Source of the DNA: Eriocheir sinensis
Taxonomy: Eukaryota > Arthropoda > Malacostraca > Decapoda > Varunidae
NCBI RefSeq assembly: GCF_024679095.1
Contig: NW_026111217.1
Coordinates: 45,001 to 109,000 of the forward strand
DNA length: 64,000 nucleotides
Direction of reading: 5' to 3'
Below are positions 12,049 through 23,085 of this stretch, in pieces. The notes below the pieces were generated by a model. That model had not been told where the DNA came from. It made no database searches and saw nothing but the letters and a program-made list of their open reading frames with translations. The position numbers were made by a program, and so were the translations under genes. Position 1 is the stretch's first letter; each line of letters opens with the position of its first letter.

Positions 12049-12941
12049 CCAAAAATGGCTGCCCCCATGGGGGACACGTGTTTGCCGTCCCTGTGGAAAA
12101 GTCTACTCTGGCCGTAGAAATCGTTCCAGGCGTTAAAGAATTCGACGTCAAGCTCTCCGCAGAGAGTCTGAAGGCGGTTGTTGAGGCTGAAGGCCTTACT
12201 GTAGAAGTCGCCCTCATCCCATGTCCGTGGTAGAATTCCTGAAATCATAATATTAGGGGATTTAGACTTATACTGCTGGATGAGCCTACGGTACTTGTCC
12301 AGCAGTTCCTCAGACCGGGTCGTGGTGACGTCGTTTGTACCTGTGTGGAGAACAAAGAGTGAGTCATTAGAGGCCACAGCGGAGACCTCGTCCAGGGCAG
12401 CTGTGATGTCGTCAACACCAGCTCCAGGATAACAGTAGTTACGCCTACGACGGGGGACTCTGCCACAGAATTCAACCACCTGATGGCGAATCATAGAGTC
12501 ACCGACCAAGAAGGTGCTCTGTTCCTCGTCCTCCTCCTCCAGTATGGCAAATCTGTTGTAGCAATGAGTAGGATAAATGGCTCTAGGGGCTGGTCTGGCT
12601 CCTCCTCTCACGGGGGTGAAGCATTCAGCGTCAGCTCTACCGGTTCCCTGTGACGTGCCTTCTTCGGAAGGTGGCTGGGCATCGAGTGCAGGTGAGGAGT
12701 GTGATGAGGCGTCCGTTGCAGGAAGGGCGACGATGTTGGCCTGGATAAACTCCTGCAAGGTATCAACAGTACTTGTTAGTTCGGTGATCTTCTTCTCGCC
12801 AGCCGTCAGCCTTTCGTCCTGTTGAAGGAGTCTCGTTTCCATCTGCTGTGTCAACAGGCAGATCTTGCAGACGGTCGATCGTCCTGAGAAGAAATGACCA
12901 GAGAAGTTTCCTGTGCAAGTCGAACATTTCTTTAGCACCAT
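11967..12941 (-). CDS. CR1-like ORF1, copy A: zinc-finger + coiled coil + SGNH-esterase-like protein
   Basis: A 324-residue intact frame and the best candidate for an expressed retrotransposon protein in the window. Residues 1-30 hold two CxxC pairs (KCSTC and VCKIC), likely a small zinc-binding fold. Residues 30-72 are heptad-like (ETRLLQQDERLTAGEKKITE) and predict a coiled coil. A Pro/Ser-rich linker follows. From about residue 145 there is an SGNH hydrolase pattern: GDSMIR (block I Ser), HTGTND (block III Gly/Asn) and DGKHVSP (block V Asp/His). Esterase-type ORF1 proteins are known in CR1 elements; their usual role is RNA-particle formation and possibly membrane contact. The stop lies inside the start of ORF2. 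The start Met is chosen because the zinc pairs follow directly and copy B has an equivalent start at 33213. Confidence 0.85.
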   Translation of the reverse strand: MVLKKCSTCTGNFSGHFFSGRSTVCKICLLTQQMETRLLQQDERLTAGEKKITELTSTVDTLQEFIQANIVALPATDASSHSSPALDAQPPSEEGTSQGTGRADAECFTPVRGGARPAPRAIYPTHCYNRFAILEEEDEEQSTFLVGDSMIRHQVVEFCGRVPRRRRNYCYPGAGVDDITAALDEVSAVASNDSLFVLHTGTNDVTTTRSEELLDKYRRLIQQYKSKSPNIMISGILPRTWDEGDFYSKAFSLNNRLQTLCGELDVEFFNAWNDFYGQSRLFHRDGKHVSPMGAAIFGWLKNTAVRTALKKKNDSQPRPSIPPV

Positions 12942-12955
12942 CTTGGTAAGGAGGA

Positions 12956-13044
12956 GAAAGCAAGTGAGTAGTGTTTATCTATATATTTGCTTTTCTTTTT
13001 CTTTTTCGTAGGGCAGAGGGACGCGTGCGTGAATAAGCGAGAAT

Positions 13045-13083
<39 letters not shown>

Positions 13084-13207
13084 GAAGGCGTAGGAGGGAG
13101 ATAGGGATGGAGGGAGGAAGAGGGCGAAGGAAAGGGGGGGAGAGAGAGAGGGTGGGAACGAGATAGGGAGTGAGGAAGGAGAGACAGCGAGGGGCAAGTG
13201 GGGGGTA
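12956..13207. repeat. purine-rich tract with (GA)n at 13048-13080
   Basis: Lies between copy A and the 3' end of the neighbouring LINE. It contains (GA)n and GGGA-rich sequence. It may include 5' UTR of copy A, but copy B does not match here. Confidence 0.7.
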
Positions 13208-15865
13208 GTAATGAGATCTTGATCTTGATCTTGATGTCACAGGTGGCTCGGGATTTCTCCCCAGCCAGGCCTTTGTATCGGCAGCTCCTGTGAAAAGAAA
13301 ACAAAACATGCGGGAAGTCAAAGTTCTCGGGGCAAGATATCATTCCCTACATCTTTCACGCCACATGCCTTCCAAGAACTCTTTCACTGCCTCAATCACT
13401 CGTCCACTCGTCTCTCCACTGAGCCCCAGCAGCAGCACCATCCACTCCCTTCCAGTCCTCCCGTTTACTCCACGTCCCATCTCGCTCAGAAACACATGCA
13501 TCATCTTCGTTCTCTCCCTGTCATACTTCTTACATTCCAGCACTACATGCTGCACAGTCTCGTCCACACCCCTATCACACATCTGGCATACTTTGCTGCG
13601 GGACTCAGACCATCTATAGTTCCTTGCATTCACATCCAGACACTGCGCTCTAGCACGGAAAAGAAGATCACCTCCCAGGCTTCCCTCATACCACACCTCA
13701 CACTTTGGGGCCTCTTTCTCCCTATACCAGTCGAGAGTTTCCTTTCTTTCCATCTCATTTTTCCACTTGCTCAATCCCTCATCTTTAACTGCCATATCTA
13801 TCACATTCTTCCACTTTCTTACATCCCACTCAAACCCCTCTCCATTTCTGTTTGTTATTCTCCATTCAAACACATTCTCTCTATCTTCAAAGGGTCGGTA
13901 CACCCACCTACTTAGCATAACATTCCTGTCTATCATTCGCCCACATTTATTCGCCCATTTGCCATCTCTTATACTCCACAAGTATACTTTCCTTGCTAAT
14001 CTTGCATCCTCCATTTGTTCCAGTCTCACTTTATATCTCAAGGTTGCCTTTACTAGTCTTTCCCTAAACGTGCTCCATCCCATGTCCCCCCTAAGAGCCT
14101 CTACTGCTGCAAACCTTGGTGCATTCAGTGCCATTCTTGCTACCCTATTCTGCCCCACTTCCAATTTTTGTATCTCACTGTCATTCCATGTCATCACATC
14201 CATTCCATACATAATGCTCGGGACAGCCACACTCTTCCAAACCTCACGGATGACATCATACTTGCTCGCTCTCATCCTCGCTGCACTCCCTAAACGGCCT
14301 ACCCACTGGTTTGTCATACTTATCTTTACATTCTTGGCCCTGCTGCATCCATTTACCTCCATCCACACCCCTAGATACTTGTATTCTTCCGTCTGTTCCA
14401 ACTCATCCCCTTCCAGTCTCCAAGTTGTTTCTCTCTCATCCTCTGACCTATTCACTATCATTACTTTGCTCTTCTCACTACTGAACCTAACCCCAAAATC
14501 CCTTCCATAACCCCCTACCACATCTAGGAGACTCTGTAGTTCTTCAGTAGACTCACTCATAACCACCACATCATCCGCATACAACAACACACATACTTTA
14601 TCCTCTCCAATTCTCACTCCTGCATTCATTCTCCTCATTCTGACTGCTAATTCCTCTGTGAAAAGACTAAATAATGTTGGTGATAATATACAGCCTTGTC
14701 TCACTCCTCTTTCACTCTTCACCCAACCTGTCTCTAGATCACCTAGTCTATACTTTGCTCTTGTACCTACATACATACTTCTAATTATGTTAACAATCTT
14801 ATCACTCAGCCCAACTTTTTCAAGCACTCTGCATAACACATCTCTATTCACCCTGTCATAAGCTTTCTCTATATCTAGGAAGCCTAAGTACAGTTTCCTC
14901 CTCTCTCTTTTCCTTTCAATCAGCTCATTTACAACAAACATATTATCTTCTGCTCGCCTGTCCACTCGGAATCCGTTCTGCTCCTCACCCAGCACCCTGG
15001 CACTCTCAATCCATTTACACAACCTTTCATTCAACACAGCACTAAAGATTTTTCCTATTGAGTTTACCAGAGAGATTGGCCTATAGTTCTTTAATTCCTG
15101 CTTACTCTTATGCCCGCCCTTGTGGATCAGAGTCACTCTACATTCATTCCATTTACTTGGCACTCTCTCTTCTTCCCATACCTGGTTGAATAACTCAGTC
15201 ATCCTCTCAATCACAGCCTCACTTCCATTTTTATACAACTCATACGGGATCTCATCTGGTCCTGCAGCCTTACCATTCTTCTGTCTTTTCACACATCTTT
15301 CAACCTCCTCCCTACTGATCCTTTCATTCAGCTCATTTGCATCTTTCCTCTCCATAGTCACACATCCTTCTCTCACACCAAATACTTCCCCTACTCCTCC
15401 TATTTCTTCCCAAAACTCCCTAATTGACTCCCTCATTTTCTCCTTATCTGTAATTTTTTAACCATTCACCTTCAGACTTTCCACATTCTCACTGTCACTC
15501 ATCCTCTCACCTCTCAGGAATCTATACCACTCACGACCTCCCTCAAGCCCTTTCTCTCTCAGGGTCTGAATCACACTTCTTTCACACTGAACCTTTGCAC
15601 TCATGATCTTCCGCTTTGTCAGTCGTTGGTGTCTCACATAGCTTTCCCATGCATTCTGGTATTCACCCTCAGCTTCTTCGCTTTCTTGCCTCCTTCTCCT
15701 CATTCGTCTACACAGTCTATTTAGTCTCTTTCGTTCTTTCCTAGCTGTCCTAATATCATCGTTCCACCACGGTTTCCTTACACGCTTTCTACCGTTCGTT
15801 CTCACATACCCTACATGTTGGACTGCAGCTCATCTCACATTCTCTACGAGCCTTTCATTCAAAGC
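13208..15865 (-). mobile_element. 5'-truncated non-LTR retrotransposon of a separate family
   Basis: A ~2.66-kb minus-strand element unlike the CR1-like and LINE-J families. Its 3' end is three to four tandem ATCAAG-type hexamers (plus-strand GATCTTGATCTTGATCTTGA at about 13213-13234), an ending typical of several LINE clades that terminate in short tandem repeats instead of poly(A). The 5' end stops near a G-run at 15865, within the region just before the reverse transcriptase, so the endonuclease is missing. Clade not assigned. Confidence 0.8.
13340..15805 (-). pseudogene. LINE ORF2 fragment: reverse transcriptase + C-terminal zinc knuckle, one in-frame stop
   Basis: Reads in one frame for 822 codons apart from a single TAA at about 15459-15461, just after VKVNG-like sequence; the frame resumes at once with KITDKEKMRESIREFWEEIG. 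Upstream is the linker with PWWNDDIRTARKERKRL. The reverse transcriptase has GPDEIPYELYK, NYRPISLVNSIGKIFS, LGFLDIEKAYDRVNR (catalytic Asp), ERGVRQGCILSPTLFSLF and the YADD box. The C-terminal part has conserved Trp-rich segments and a CCHC-like knuckle (CQMC, then HVVLEC). An upstream stop in ..ENVR and loss of the endonuclease show that it is a dead 5' truncation, yet it is otherwise well preserved. Several long open frames on the opposite strand over 13290-15461 are its shadows. Confidence 0.85.
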
Positions 15866-16515
<650 letters not shown>

Positions 16516-16749
16516 AAAAAGAAAAAAAAAAGGAAGAAATGAAAAAGCTTCGGTTATGCCTCACTGTTAATAATGACAGAATGGATGGAGACCGTATCAT
16601 GTGAGAAAAAAAAAGTAAAATGACGATAAGGAACCTTTAACTAAACAAAACCTTTAACTCCTCTGTATATCCATCAACACAACCTACGTCCTCATCGCCA
16701 GACCTTGATATGTTCCTTAATATGCCCCTCTTAGTATGTACTTTTGTAT

Positions 16750-16930
16750 GACTAACCTAAACCCAATCTAACCTGACCCAACCTAACCTAACCTAACCAC
16801 TAATTACTAACTATGGCCCTTGATATGTCCCTCTCTGTCTCCCGTATCCTTACTTACCTAACCTAACCTAACCTAACCTAACCACTAACTACTAACTATG
16901 ACCCTTGATATGTCCCTCTCTGTCTCCACT
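16750..16930. repeat. short interstitial TTAGG telomere-type repeats inside an ~84-bp duplication
   Basis: CCTAA pentamers (reverse complement TTAGG, the arthropod telomere unit) occur as short runs at about 16780-16798 and 16856-16883. Each run is followed by CCACTAAYTACTAACTATGR and CCCTTGATATGTCCCTCTCT, so the block is duplicated. Confidence 0.8.
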
Positions 16931-17129
16931 ATTCACTTTTCCTTCTATCCATATCACTTCTTAAGCGTGTGTGCTCATCACCAGGCCGCTTCTAAGAGTG
17001 GCCTTTATACGGTCTTTAATATGTCTCTTAATATGCCCTCTTAAAGCGTCTCTAAATCTTTAAATGACCATCTTTTTTTCTCTCTTTCCCCCTTAACTCC
17101 TTACTTAACCATCACTTGCCAAGCCTCTG

Positions 17130-17965
17130 TATACGTGTTCATACCAGCGGCTAGATCCGTCTCTTACTATGTGCCCTGCTTCCTATATTCGTACTCCTAT
17201 TGCCTGCTTACTCACTATTATTACTTACCTTATAATGTCCCTCTGTCTCTTCCCCTCTCAACAACTCCTATCATCCAGTCAAGCCTCTACATGCTCCTAC
17301 CAACGGCTAAATACTTCTCTTACTATGTGATGTGCTTCCTATATTCTTACTATTATTGCCTACTTACTAACTATTATTACTCACTCACAGTACAATGTCC
17401 CTCTGTCTCTTCCCCTCTCAACAACTCCCATCATCCAGCATCACTTATCAAGCCTCTACATGGTCTTCTCAGCGGCTCAACACGTCCCTTTTATATGTTC
17501 CCTACCTCCTTTATTCTTGCATTATTGTCTACTTACTTATTATTATTACTCACTTCACAATGTCCTTTTGCCTCTCTGTCCCCCCTCAACAATTCCTATC
17601 ATCCAGTATCCCTTGTTAACCCTTACTTGCACCTACCAGCGGCCCAATACGTCCCTTTAATATGTTCCTATGTCCCTCTTTCTTTTCCCTCTCAACTCCT
17701 TACACTGAGTATCACCCGTCAAGCCTGTATACGTGTTCCTACCAGCGGCCCAATACGTCCCTTTAATATGTTCCTATGTCCCTCTTTCTTTTCCCTCTCA
17801 AATCCTTACACTGAGCATCACCCGTCAAGCCTGTATAAGTGTTCCTACCAGCGGCCCAATACGTCCCTTTAATATGTTCCTATGTCCCTCTTTCTTTTCC
17901 CTCTCACCCAATTACACTGAGCATCACCCGTCAAGCCTTCATACGTGTTCCTACCAGCGGCTCAA
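17130..17965. repeat. tandem repeat, 106-bp recent units and older ~165-bp units
   Basis: CCAGCGGCYCAATACGTCCC recurs at 17637, 17742, 17848 and 17954, giving a period of 105-106 bp with few differences. To the left (17130-17636) more diverged and longer units share TCATCCAG, AAGCCTCTAYATG and TATTATTACTCAC. Long open frames across the array arise from repeats with few stops. Confidence 0.85.
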
Positions 17966-18100
17966 TACGTCGGTGCGCGAGCCAGTTATCCCTGAAGCTG
18001 CTAATTTGGGCTTATTGCTGAGCCCTGATGAGCGGCGAAGACAAACGGATTGAGGGCTGTTCCGATAACTTCATTTTCTATTAGCTGAGGAGGCGATGAG
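17966..18100. other. no gene seen
   Basis: Short unique stretch between tandem arrays. Confidence 0.4.
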
Positions 18101-18660
<560 letters not shown>

Positions 18661-18759
18661 TTTTTTTTTCTTCTCAACATAAATTGAATGCGTGCGAGAC
18701 TTTTCTTGCTCGTATTTCTTTCCTTATTTTATTTCGCTCTTACGAAACATTTCAAGAAT

Positions 18760-18762
<3 letters not shown>

Positions 18763-18822
<60 letters not shown>

Positions 18823-18956
18823 GTTACATAAAGCTGGAAGGTGAGTGGGCGAGGTGGAAGTAGTGTATCGAGGTTTAGTAGAGGAGGAGGAGGAGGAGGA
18901 GGAGGAGGAAAAGGAGGAGGAGGAGGAGGAGGAGGAGGAGGAGGAGGAGGAGGAGA
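18763..18956. repeat. (GT)n then (GGA)n microsatellites
   Basis: (GT)n at about 18763-18819 and (GGA)n at about 18882-18955, separated by ~60 bp. Confidence 0.95.
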
Positions 18957-19039
18957 AAAGGGAAGTGAGAGAAAAAAAAAGGCATGCAGTTTAGTAGAAG
19001 TAGAGGAGAAGGGAGACATGTAGGAGGAGGAGGAGTAGG

Positions 19040-19738
19040 AGTGGGAGGAGGAAACATGGAAACATGGACTAGCAGGCAGCAGAAAGCCTGTTGGCTCATT
19101 ACTAGGCTGCCTGCGTTCAGTGATTCAATCAATCCGTTTGCCATAGGAGTGGCTTGCAGGGAAGGATTAAAGCACTTGTGTATCTACTCTTGGGAACGTT
19201 CAGTTCACTCCCGATGCAGCAAAGTGGCGATCAATGCGTTTCTTGAAGGAGTTGATGGTCTCTGCGCTAACCACTTCAGCAGGAAGGCTGTTCCAGTGGC
19301 GAACAACTCTATTCGAGAAATAACTCCTGCCGATGTCGGTATTGCATCGCCTTGCTTGAATTGTTTTTCCGTTGTTTCTTGTTCTCAGGTTGGTTTGTAG
19401 CGTGAAGAGTTTGGAGTGATCAACGTTGCTGAGCTTGTTCAGGTACTTAAAGACTTGTATCATGTCTCCCCGCAGGCGTCTCTTTTCCAACGTGAAGAGG
19501 TTGAGTCGCTCGAGTCGCTCTTCATAGGGCTTCGTCCTCAGTGATGGTATCATCTTCGTGGCGCGGCGCTGTACTCTCTCAAGTAATTCAATGTCTTTCC
19601 TGTAATTAGGAGACCAGAATTGCACGGCGTATTCCAGGTGGGGCCTTACCAGCGAATTGTACAAGGATAACATAACTCCCGGCGTCTTGTATTCGAAGTT
19701 CCTCGATATGAACCCAAGCATTGTATTGGCTTTCTTAC
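19040..19738 (-). mobile_element. CR1-like family 2, 5'-truncated 3' fragment
   Basis: A minus-strand LINE end with its own 3' UTR (19199-19040). The last bases are two tandem 8-bp units, ATGTTTCC ATGTTTCC (plus-strand 19050-19065), the terminal octamer repeat that is a hallmark of CR1 elements, followed by (TCC)n. A relative is split at 36308-36560 and 39247-39395. The 5' truncation point coincides with the hairpin at 19686-19806. Confidence 0.85.
19200..19721 (-). pseudogene. CR1-like family 2 ORF2 C-terminal domain
   Basis: A 173-codon uninterrupted frame equal to the C-terminal third of the ORF2 of copies A and B: SLYNSLVRPHLEYAVQFWSP, LLERVQRRATKMIPSLR, LEKRRLRGDMIQVFKYL, LRTRNNGKT, NRVVRHWNSLPAEVV, then stop after FKKRIDRHFAASGVN. 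The reverse transcriptase core is absent because of 5' truncation. It is similar in motif order to family 1 but clearly a different family. Confidence 0.85.
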
Positions 19739-19806
19739 AGGCGGACTTGCAGTGTTAGAAAGCCAATACAATGCTTGGGTTCAAATCGAGGAACTTCGAA
19801 TACAAG
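19686..19806. repeat. near-perfect inverted repeat (hairpin) at the CR1-like 5' end
   Basis: The left arm 19686-19738 and right arm 19754-19806 are reverse complements over about 52 bp with a few differences (TATGAACC against TTTGAACC, CTTAC against CTAAC). The loop is about 15 bases. The arm is the LINE's own coding sequence, so the insertion turned back on itself. Confidence 0.9.
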
Positions 19807-20175
19807 GAGGAGGAGGAGCAGGAGGAGGAGGAGGTAAGAAGGCAAAAGAGGAGGAAAAAATCCGGTAGTTTAGTAGAAGATAGAGGAGGTGGGAAATGAG
19901 CAGGAGGAGGAGGAGGAGGAGGAGGAGAAGGAGGAGGAGGAGAAAAGAGAGAAACAAATTTGTCGGTTTAGTAGAAGAAATAGAAGGGGTGGAAGCTGGC
20001 AAGAGGTAAAGGAGGAAGAGGAAGAGAAGGAGGAGGAGGAGGAGGAGGAGGAGGAGGAGGAGGAGGAGGAGGAGGAAGAACATGAGCACGGGAAGCCATC
20101 TCAGAAAGCAGAAAGGAAGGAGTAGAAAGAGAGAGACGGAGAAGAAGAGGAATAGGAGGAGGAGGGTTGTTAATT
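19807..20175. repeat. (GGA)n-rich tract
   Basis: Several GGA runs (about 19805-19835, 19900-19940, 20010-20075) alternate with a repeated TTTAGTAGAAG spacer. A similar spacer (TTTAGTAGAAGTAGAGGAG) occurs at 18990, so (GGA)n and this spacer form a dispersed unit. Confidence 0.8.
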
Positions 20176-20212
20176 TAACCTTATAGTGGGTCCCGCTAGC
20201 CAGGCATGCGGG

Positions 20213-20215
<3 letters not shown>

Positions 20216-20302
<87 letters not shown>
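20216..20302. repeat. (CA)n microsatellite
   Basis: CA dinucleotides with single GA and TA interruptions. Confidence 0.95.
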
Positions 20303-20308
<6 letters not shown>

Positions 20309-20741
20309 ACACTTTATCAAATGAGAAATCTTGCGCGTTATTTGTTATTGTTTGTAAAGGTTGTGAGAAGGTTAGAAGAATGAAGTGTTTGTGTGTTGCT
20401 TGCTCGGTGATTTTACTTTTACTCTCCTGCTTTTAATCTGTTTTCATGGATTGTTAGAGGTTTGAATAGTGCCTTTTGTGTTAGCTTTACTTTGTTTAGT
20501 TTTTCATGTGTTTATTAGTATTTGTATTGTTTGTGGGAGGGTTAGAAGAATGATATGTTTGTGTGTTGCTTGCTCGAGATTTTTTACTTTCTCTCGCTTT
20601 TTATCAGTTTTTTTAATGGCTGGGTTAGTTGTTTAGGGAGTCACTTTATTTTGTTGTTAGTATTTCTTTGTTGAGCCTTCCTTGTGTTGGTCGTTTAGTG
20701 ATTATTTCGAGATGCGTATGAGATCGATGTGTAGGTTTTTT
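20303..20741. repeat. degenerate ~175-bp duplication, no gene
   Basis: GGTTAGAAGAATGAWRTGTTTGTGTGTTGCTTGCTCG occurs at about 20370 and 20540. TTTTGTTGTTAGTRTTTC with TTGTGTTGGTC occurs at about 20650 and again at 20952 beyond the LINE-J tail, so the tail interrupts a repeat unit. AT-rich, no coding signal. Confidence 0.6.
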
Positions 20742-20886
20742 TTCTTTTTTTTTACAACTAAGGAGGCAGCTCAAGGACACAAAAAAAGAAACAATAATAA
20801 AAAAAGCCCGCTACTCGCTGCCCCTAAAAAAAGAATCAAAAAGAGGTGGCCGAAAGAGAGATCAATTTCGGGAGGAATGTTGTGTT
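20742..20886 (-). mobile_element. LINE-J 3' tail only (severe 5' truncation)
   Basis: On the minus strand it reads CGAAATTGATC, CTTTCGGCCACC, GCAGCGAGTAGCGGGCTTTT and a terminal GTAAAAAAAA, matching the tails at 1-127 and 39130-39246. Only about 145 bp of 3' UTR was inserted. Confidence 0.8.
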
Positions 20887-22160
20887 AGTCTATATTATTT
20901 GCACTTTTAAACATTTTTTTTCTAATGGTTAATTGATCAGAGAGGGAGTGTTTTGTTGTTAGTGTTTCCTTGTTGAGTCTTCCCTGTGTTGGTCTTTTAG
21001 CGAAGGTGGTCGTGAAGGAGGTAGAAGATCGATGTGTGTGGTGGTAAGTATTTAATTTTTATTTTATTAATTTTTCATACATGTCCTTTATTCGTTGCAT
21101 ATTTCACGAGCTCAACGCATTTTTAAGTCGTATGTCTTCCTTTGTACAAGCCTCGGCGATGTGTGTATTGATTTTCAGCAGGGCTCCCTTTCTATATTAA
21201 TTTTTCAGTAAGTTCTTTTTAATGAATAGAAGTTTTAACTCGTGCATTTTCAGCTGTCATTTCTCCTTTTTATAGTTTACCTTGATTTGCTGATTGATTT
21301 GAAAGTCATGCTAACTATTGACATGGATCCATTTTTTTTCCTTTCTTCTTTTTTAATAAGTTTTCGTTCATGGTTAGATATTTTAACTCATTCATTTTCA
21401 GCTGTCAGTTTTCCTTCCTACAGTTTGCCTCGTTTAGTCTATTGTATTTCACATTAACGATGGGCATTTCTCTTTCTTTAGGATCTCTTTCTATTTTCGT
21501 TTTTAATAATCTCAGTTTTACGATTATATATTTTAACTCGTGCACATTCCTTTCACTGCCTTCCTCTGTACAGTTTGCGTCGGTCGGGTGTTAAGTCAAG
21601 GCTTTAATCAGGCTACACGAACAGTAGACTTGCCTTCTTTTCCTCATCTCTTTTCGCTGTTGTTTTTTTAATTAGGTTTAATTGATCGTTTGTAGTGTTT
21701 TGCGTCTCTGGCTATTCGTTTGTGTTCGTGTCAGAGTCCAGCCAGGCACGTGTTTCAGGAAGTTTGTGTTGAATCTTTACTCTAATTCTTTCCCTTTGTG
21801 TGTGTGTTGAATGTTTGTTCGTCGGCTGATATTCCAATGTGTTTTTCAGGCAGTTTATGTTGAATATTTGCTCTCGTACTTTTCTCTTTTTTTGTGTGGA
21901 GTTTCCATCGCCGGCTGCTTTTCCAATATGTTTTTGGGGTCCAGTTTCCCTCGCCAATGCCAATCGTGTTCTCCTTGCAGCCGAGGTAAACAAAGAGACG
22001 AAATAGTTTATATTATATTATTCGAAAAGCAAATTCTAAACGTGCGTTACGTGTATGCACTACTGTAACAAGGGCTCCTGATCATAGTGAACGGGACATA
22101 AGCGACGAAATGTGTGAGAATATTTTTACATATATATTTCTTAATATATATTATTATTAC
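20887..22160. repeat. AT-rich degenerate tandem repeats, no gene
   Basis: Diverged units of ~145 bp (TTTTAACTCRTKCAYTTTC, TACAGTTTGCSTCG at about 21240, 21385 and 21530) and ~105 bp (TCAGGMAGTTTRTGTTGAAT at about 21755 and 21845). The short open frames show no domain. Confidence 0.55.
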
Positions 22161-22164
22161 TATT

Positions 22165-22488
22165 TCTTTACGGTTCTGCCTGTGGCGCCGGTAGGCATTC
22201 TTGGCGGGGCCTGGTGGTCGGTCCCAATCCGTTATGGCGCAGGCAAGTGTTTAGAGTGGCGCCATCTTGCTTGGCTTATGCTGCCCCCCTGGACCTCATC
22301 TTAGATCCTTTCTTTTAGAGAGAGAATCTAGAGTCCCGGTTGATAATAGGTCTTCAGGACAGCATGTGGGTAGTCTTAAGCCACTCGGCGGTGACTGAAA
22401 AATCTCAACTTGTGGCGGCGGGCGGGACGCGAACCCACATCCTGCTGGCCGCCGCGCCCGCACGCTAACTACTCAGCCACCGCGTCGT
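22165..22488 (-). mobile_element. tRNA-derived SINE
   Basis: On the minus strand, from about 22488, GACGCGGTGGCTGAGTAGTT carries a good RNA polymerase III A box (GTGGCTGAGTAG). GGTTCGCGTCC at 22435-22425 is a good B box at the right distance. After the tRNA-like head comes a body with TGTCCTGAAGACC and TATTATCAACCGGGACTCTA, ending in the AAGCAAGATGGCGCC region and AT-rich sequence near 22165. This is a retroposon, not a functional tRNA: the acceptor stem does not close and a long tail follows. Confidence 0.75.
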
Positions 22489-22489
22489 A

Positions 22490-22735
22490 AGACTATTATT
22501 AGGCTCATAAAACTAGCCATGGAAGTACTAACACAACCTCTACCAAAGCCTTATCAAATTTATGTGTGTGAGCCCCGAAACCTTTAAGAATATGAGCCAC
22601 ATGTATTAGCAGCCGTATAATATTAAATCAAAACTATCACTTCCCATGGAGATACCCACAACGTATACGAAAGTCTTATCCAGAGTGAGTGTTTAGACTT
22701 CGGAATGGTTGAGAATACGGGCCTCTCATGTAGTA
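22490..22735 (+). mobile_element. two partial MITE-M copies
   Basis: 22490-22605 holds ATTAGGCTCATAAAACTAGC to GAGCCCCGAAACCTTTAAGA. 22625-22735 is a more diverged 3' half ending GAGAATACGGGC. Both lack the left half. Confidence 0.65.
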
Positions 22736-22864
22736 GGCAGCCGCCCAGTGTTAAACAAGAAGAGTAACGTGGCGGAAACAGCCGGAAAAGGAGGAGGAAG
22801 GAGGCGTGAAGGAGAGCAAGTTACTTCCCTCGCTGATACTGTCACTAAAACGAGCCTGCAGGGA

Positions 22865-23085
22865 CGGTATTCTCAGACTCAGCCACCTCTCACATCAACT
22901 ATTTCCAAAGGCCAAAAAGGAGCTCAGTCGGCTCCTCATGAGTGTTTCTTTAGGTTCATGGTACAGAAGAATGGTCAAGCTATCACCTGGGTCATGAAAC
23001 TACCCGTGAAAACGCCTCAAACTCCTTCGAAAGCCTTGTGAATTATGTTTGCTTGGGCGCCGAAATGTTTAAGAATATGACCCCG
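22865..23085 (+). mobile_element. MITE-M copy (near complete)
   Basis: From GGTATTCTCAGACTCAGC to GCCGAAATGTTTAAGAATATG, with the diagnostic TTCATGGTACAGAAGAATGG centre. The overlapping open frames are not conserved between copies. Confidence 0.75.

Noticed and set aside
13767..14510. Plus-strand 247-codon frame
   Set aside because: Lies opposite the well-supported reverse transcriptase frame on the minus strand and has no domain.
22425..22480. tRNA gene
   Set aside because: A and B boxes are present but the acceptor stem does not close and a conserved non-tRNA body follows; it is a SINE head.
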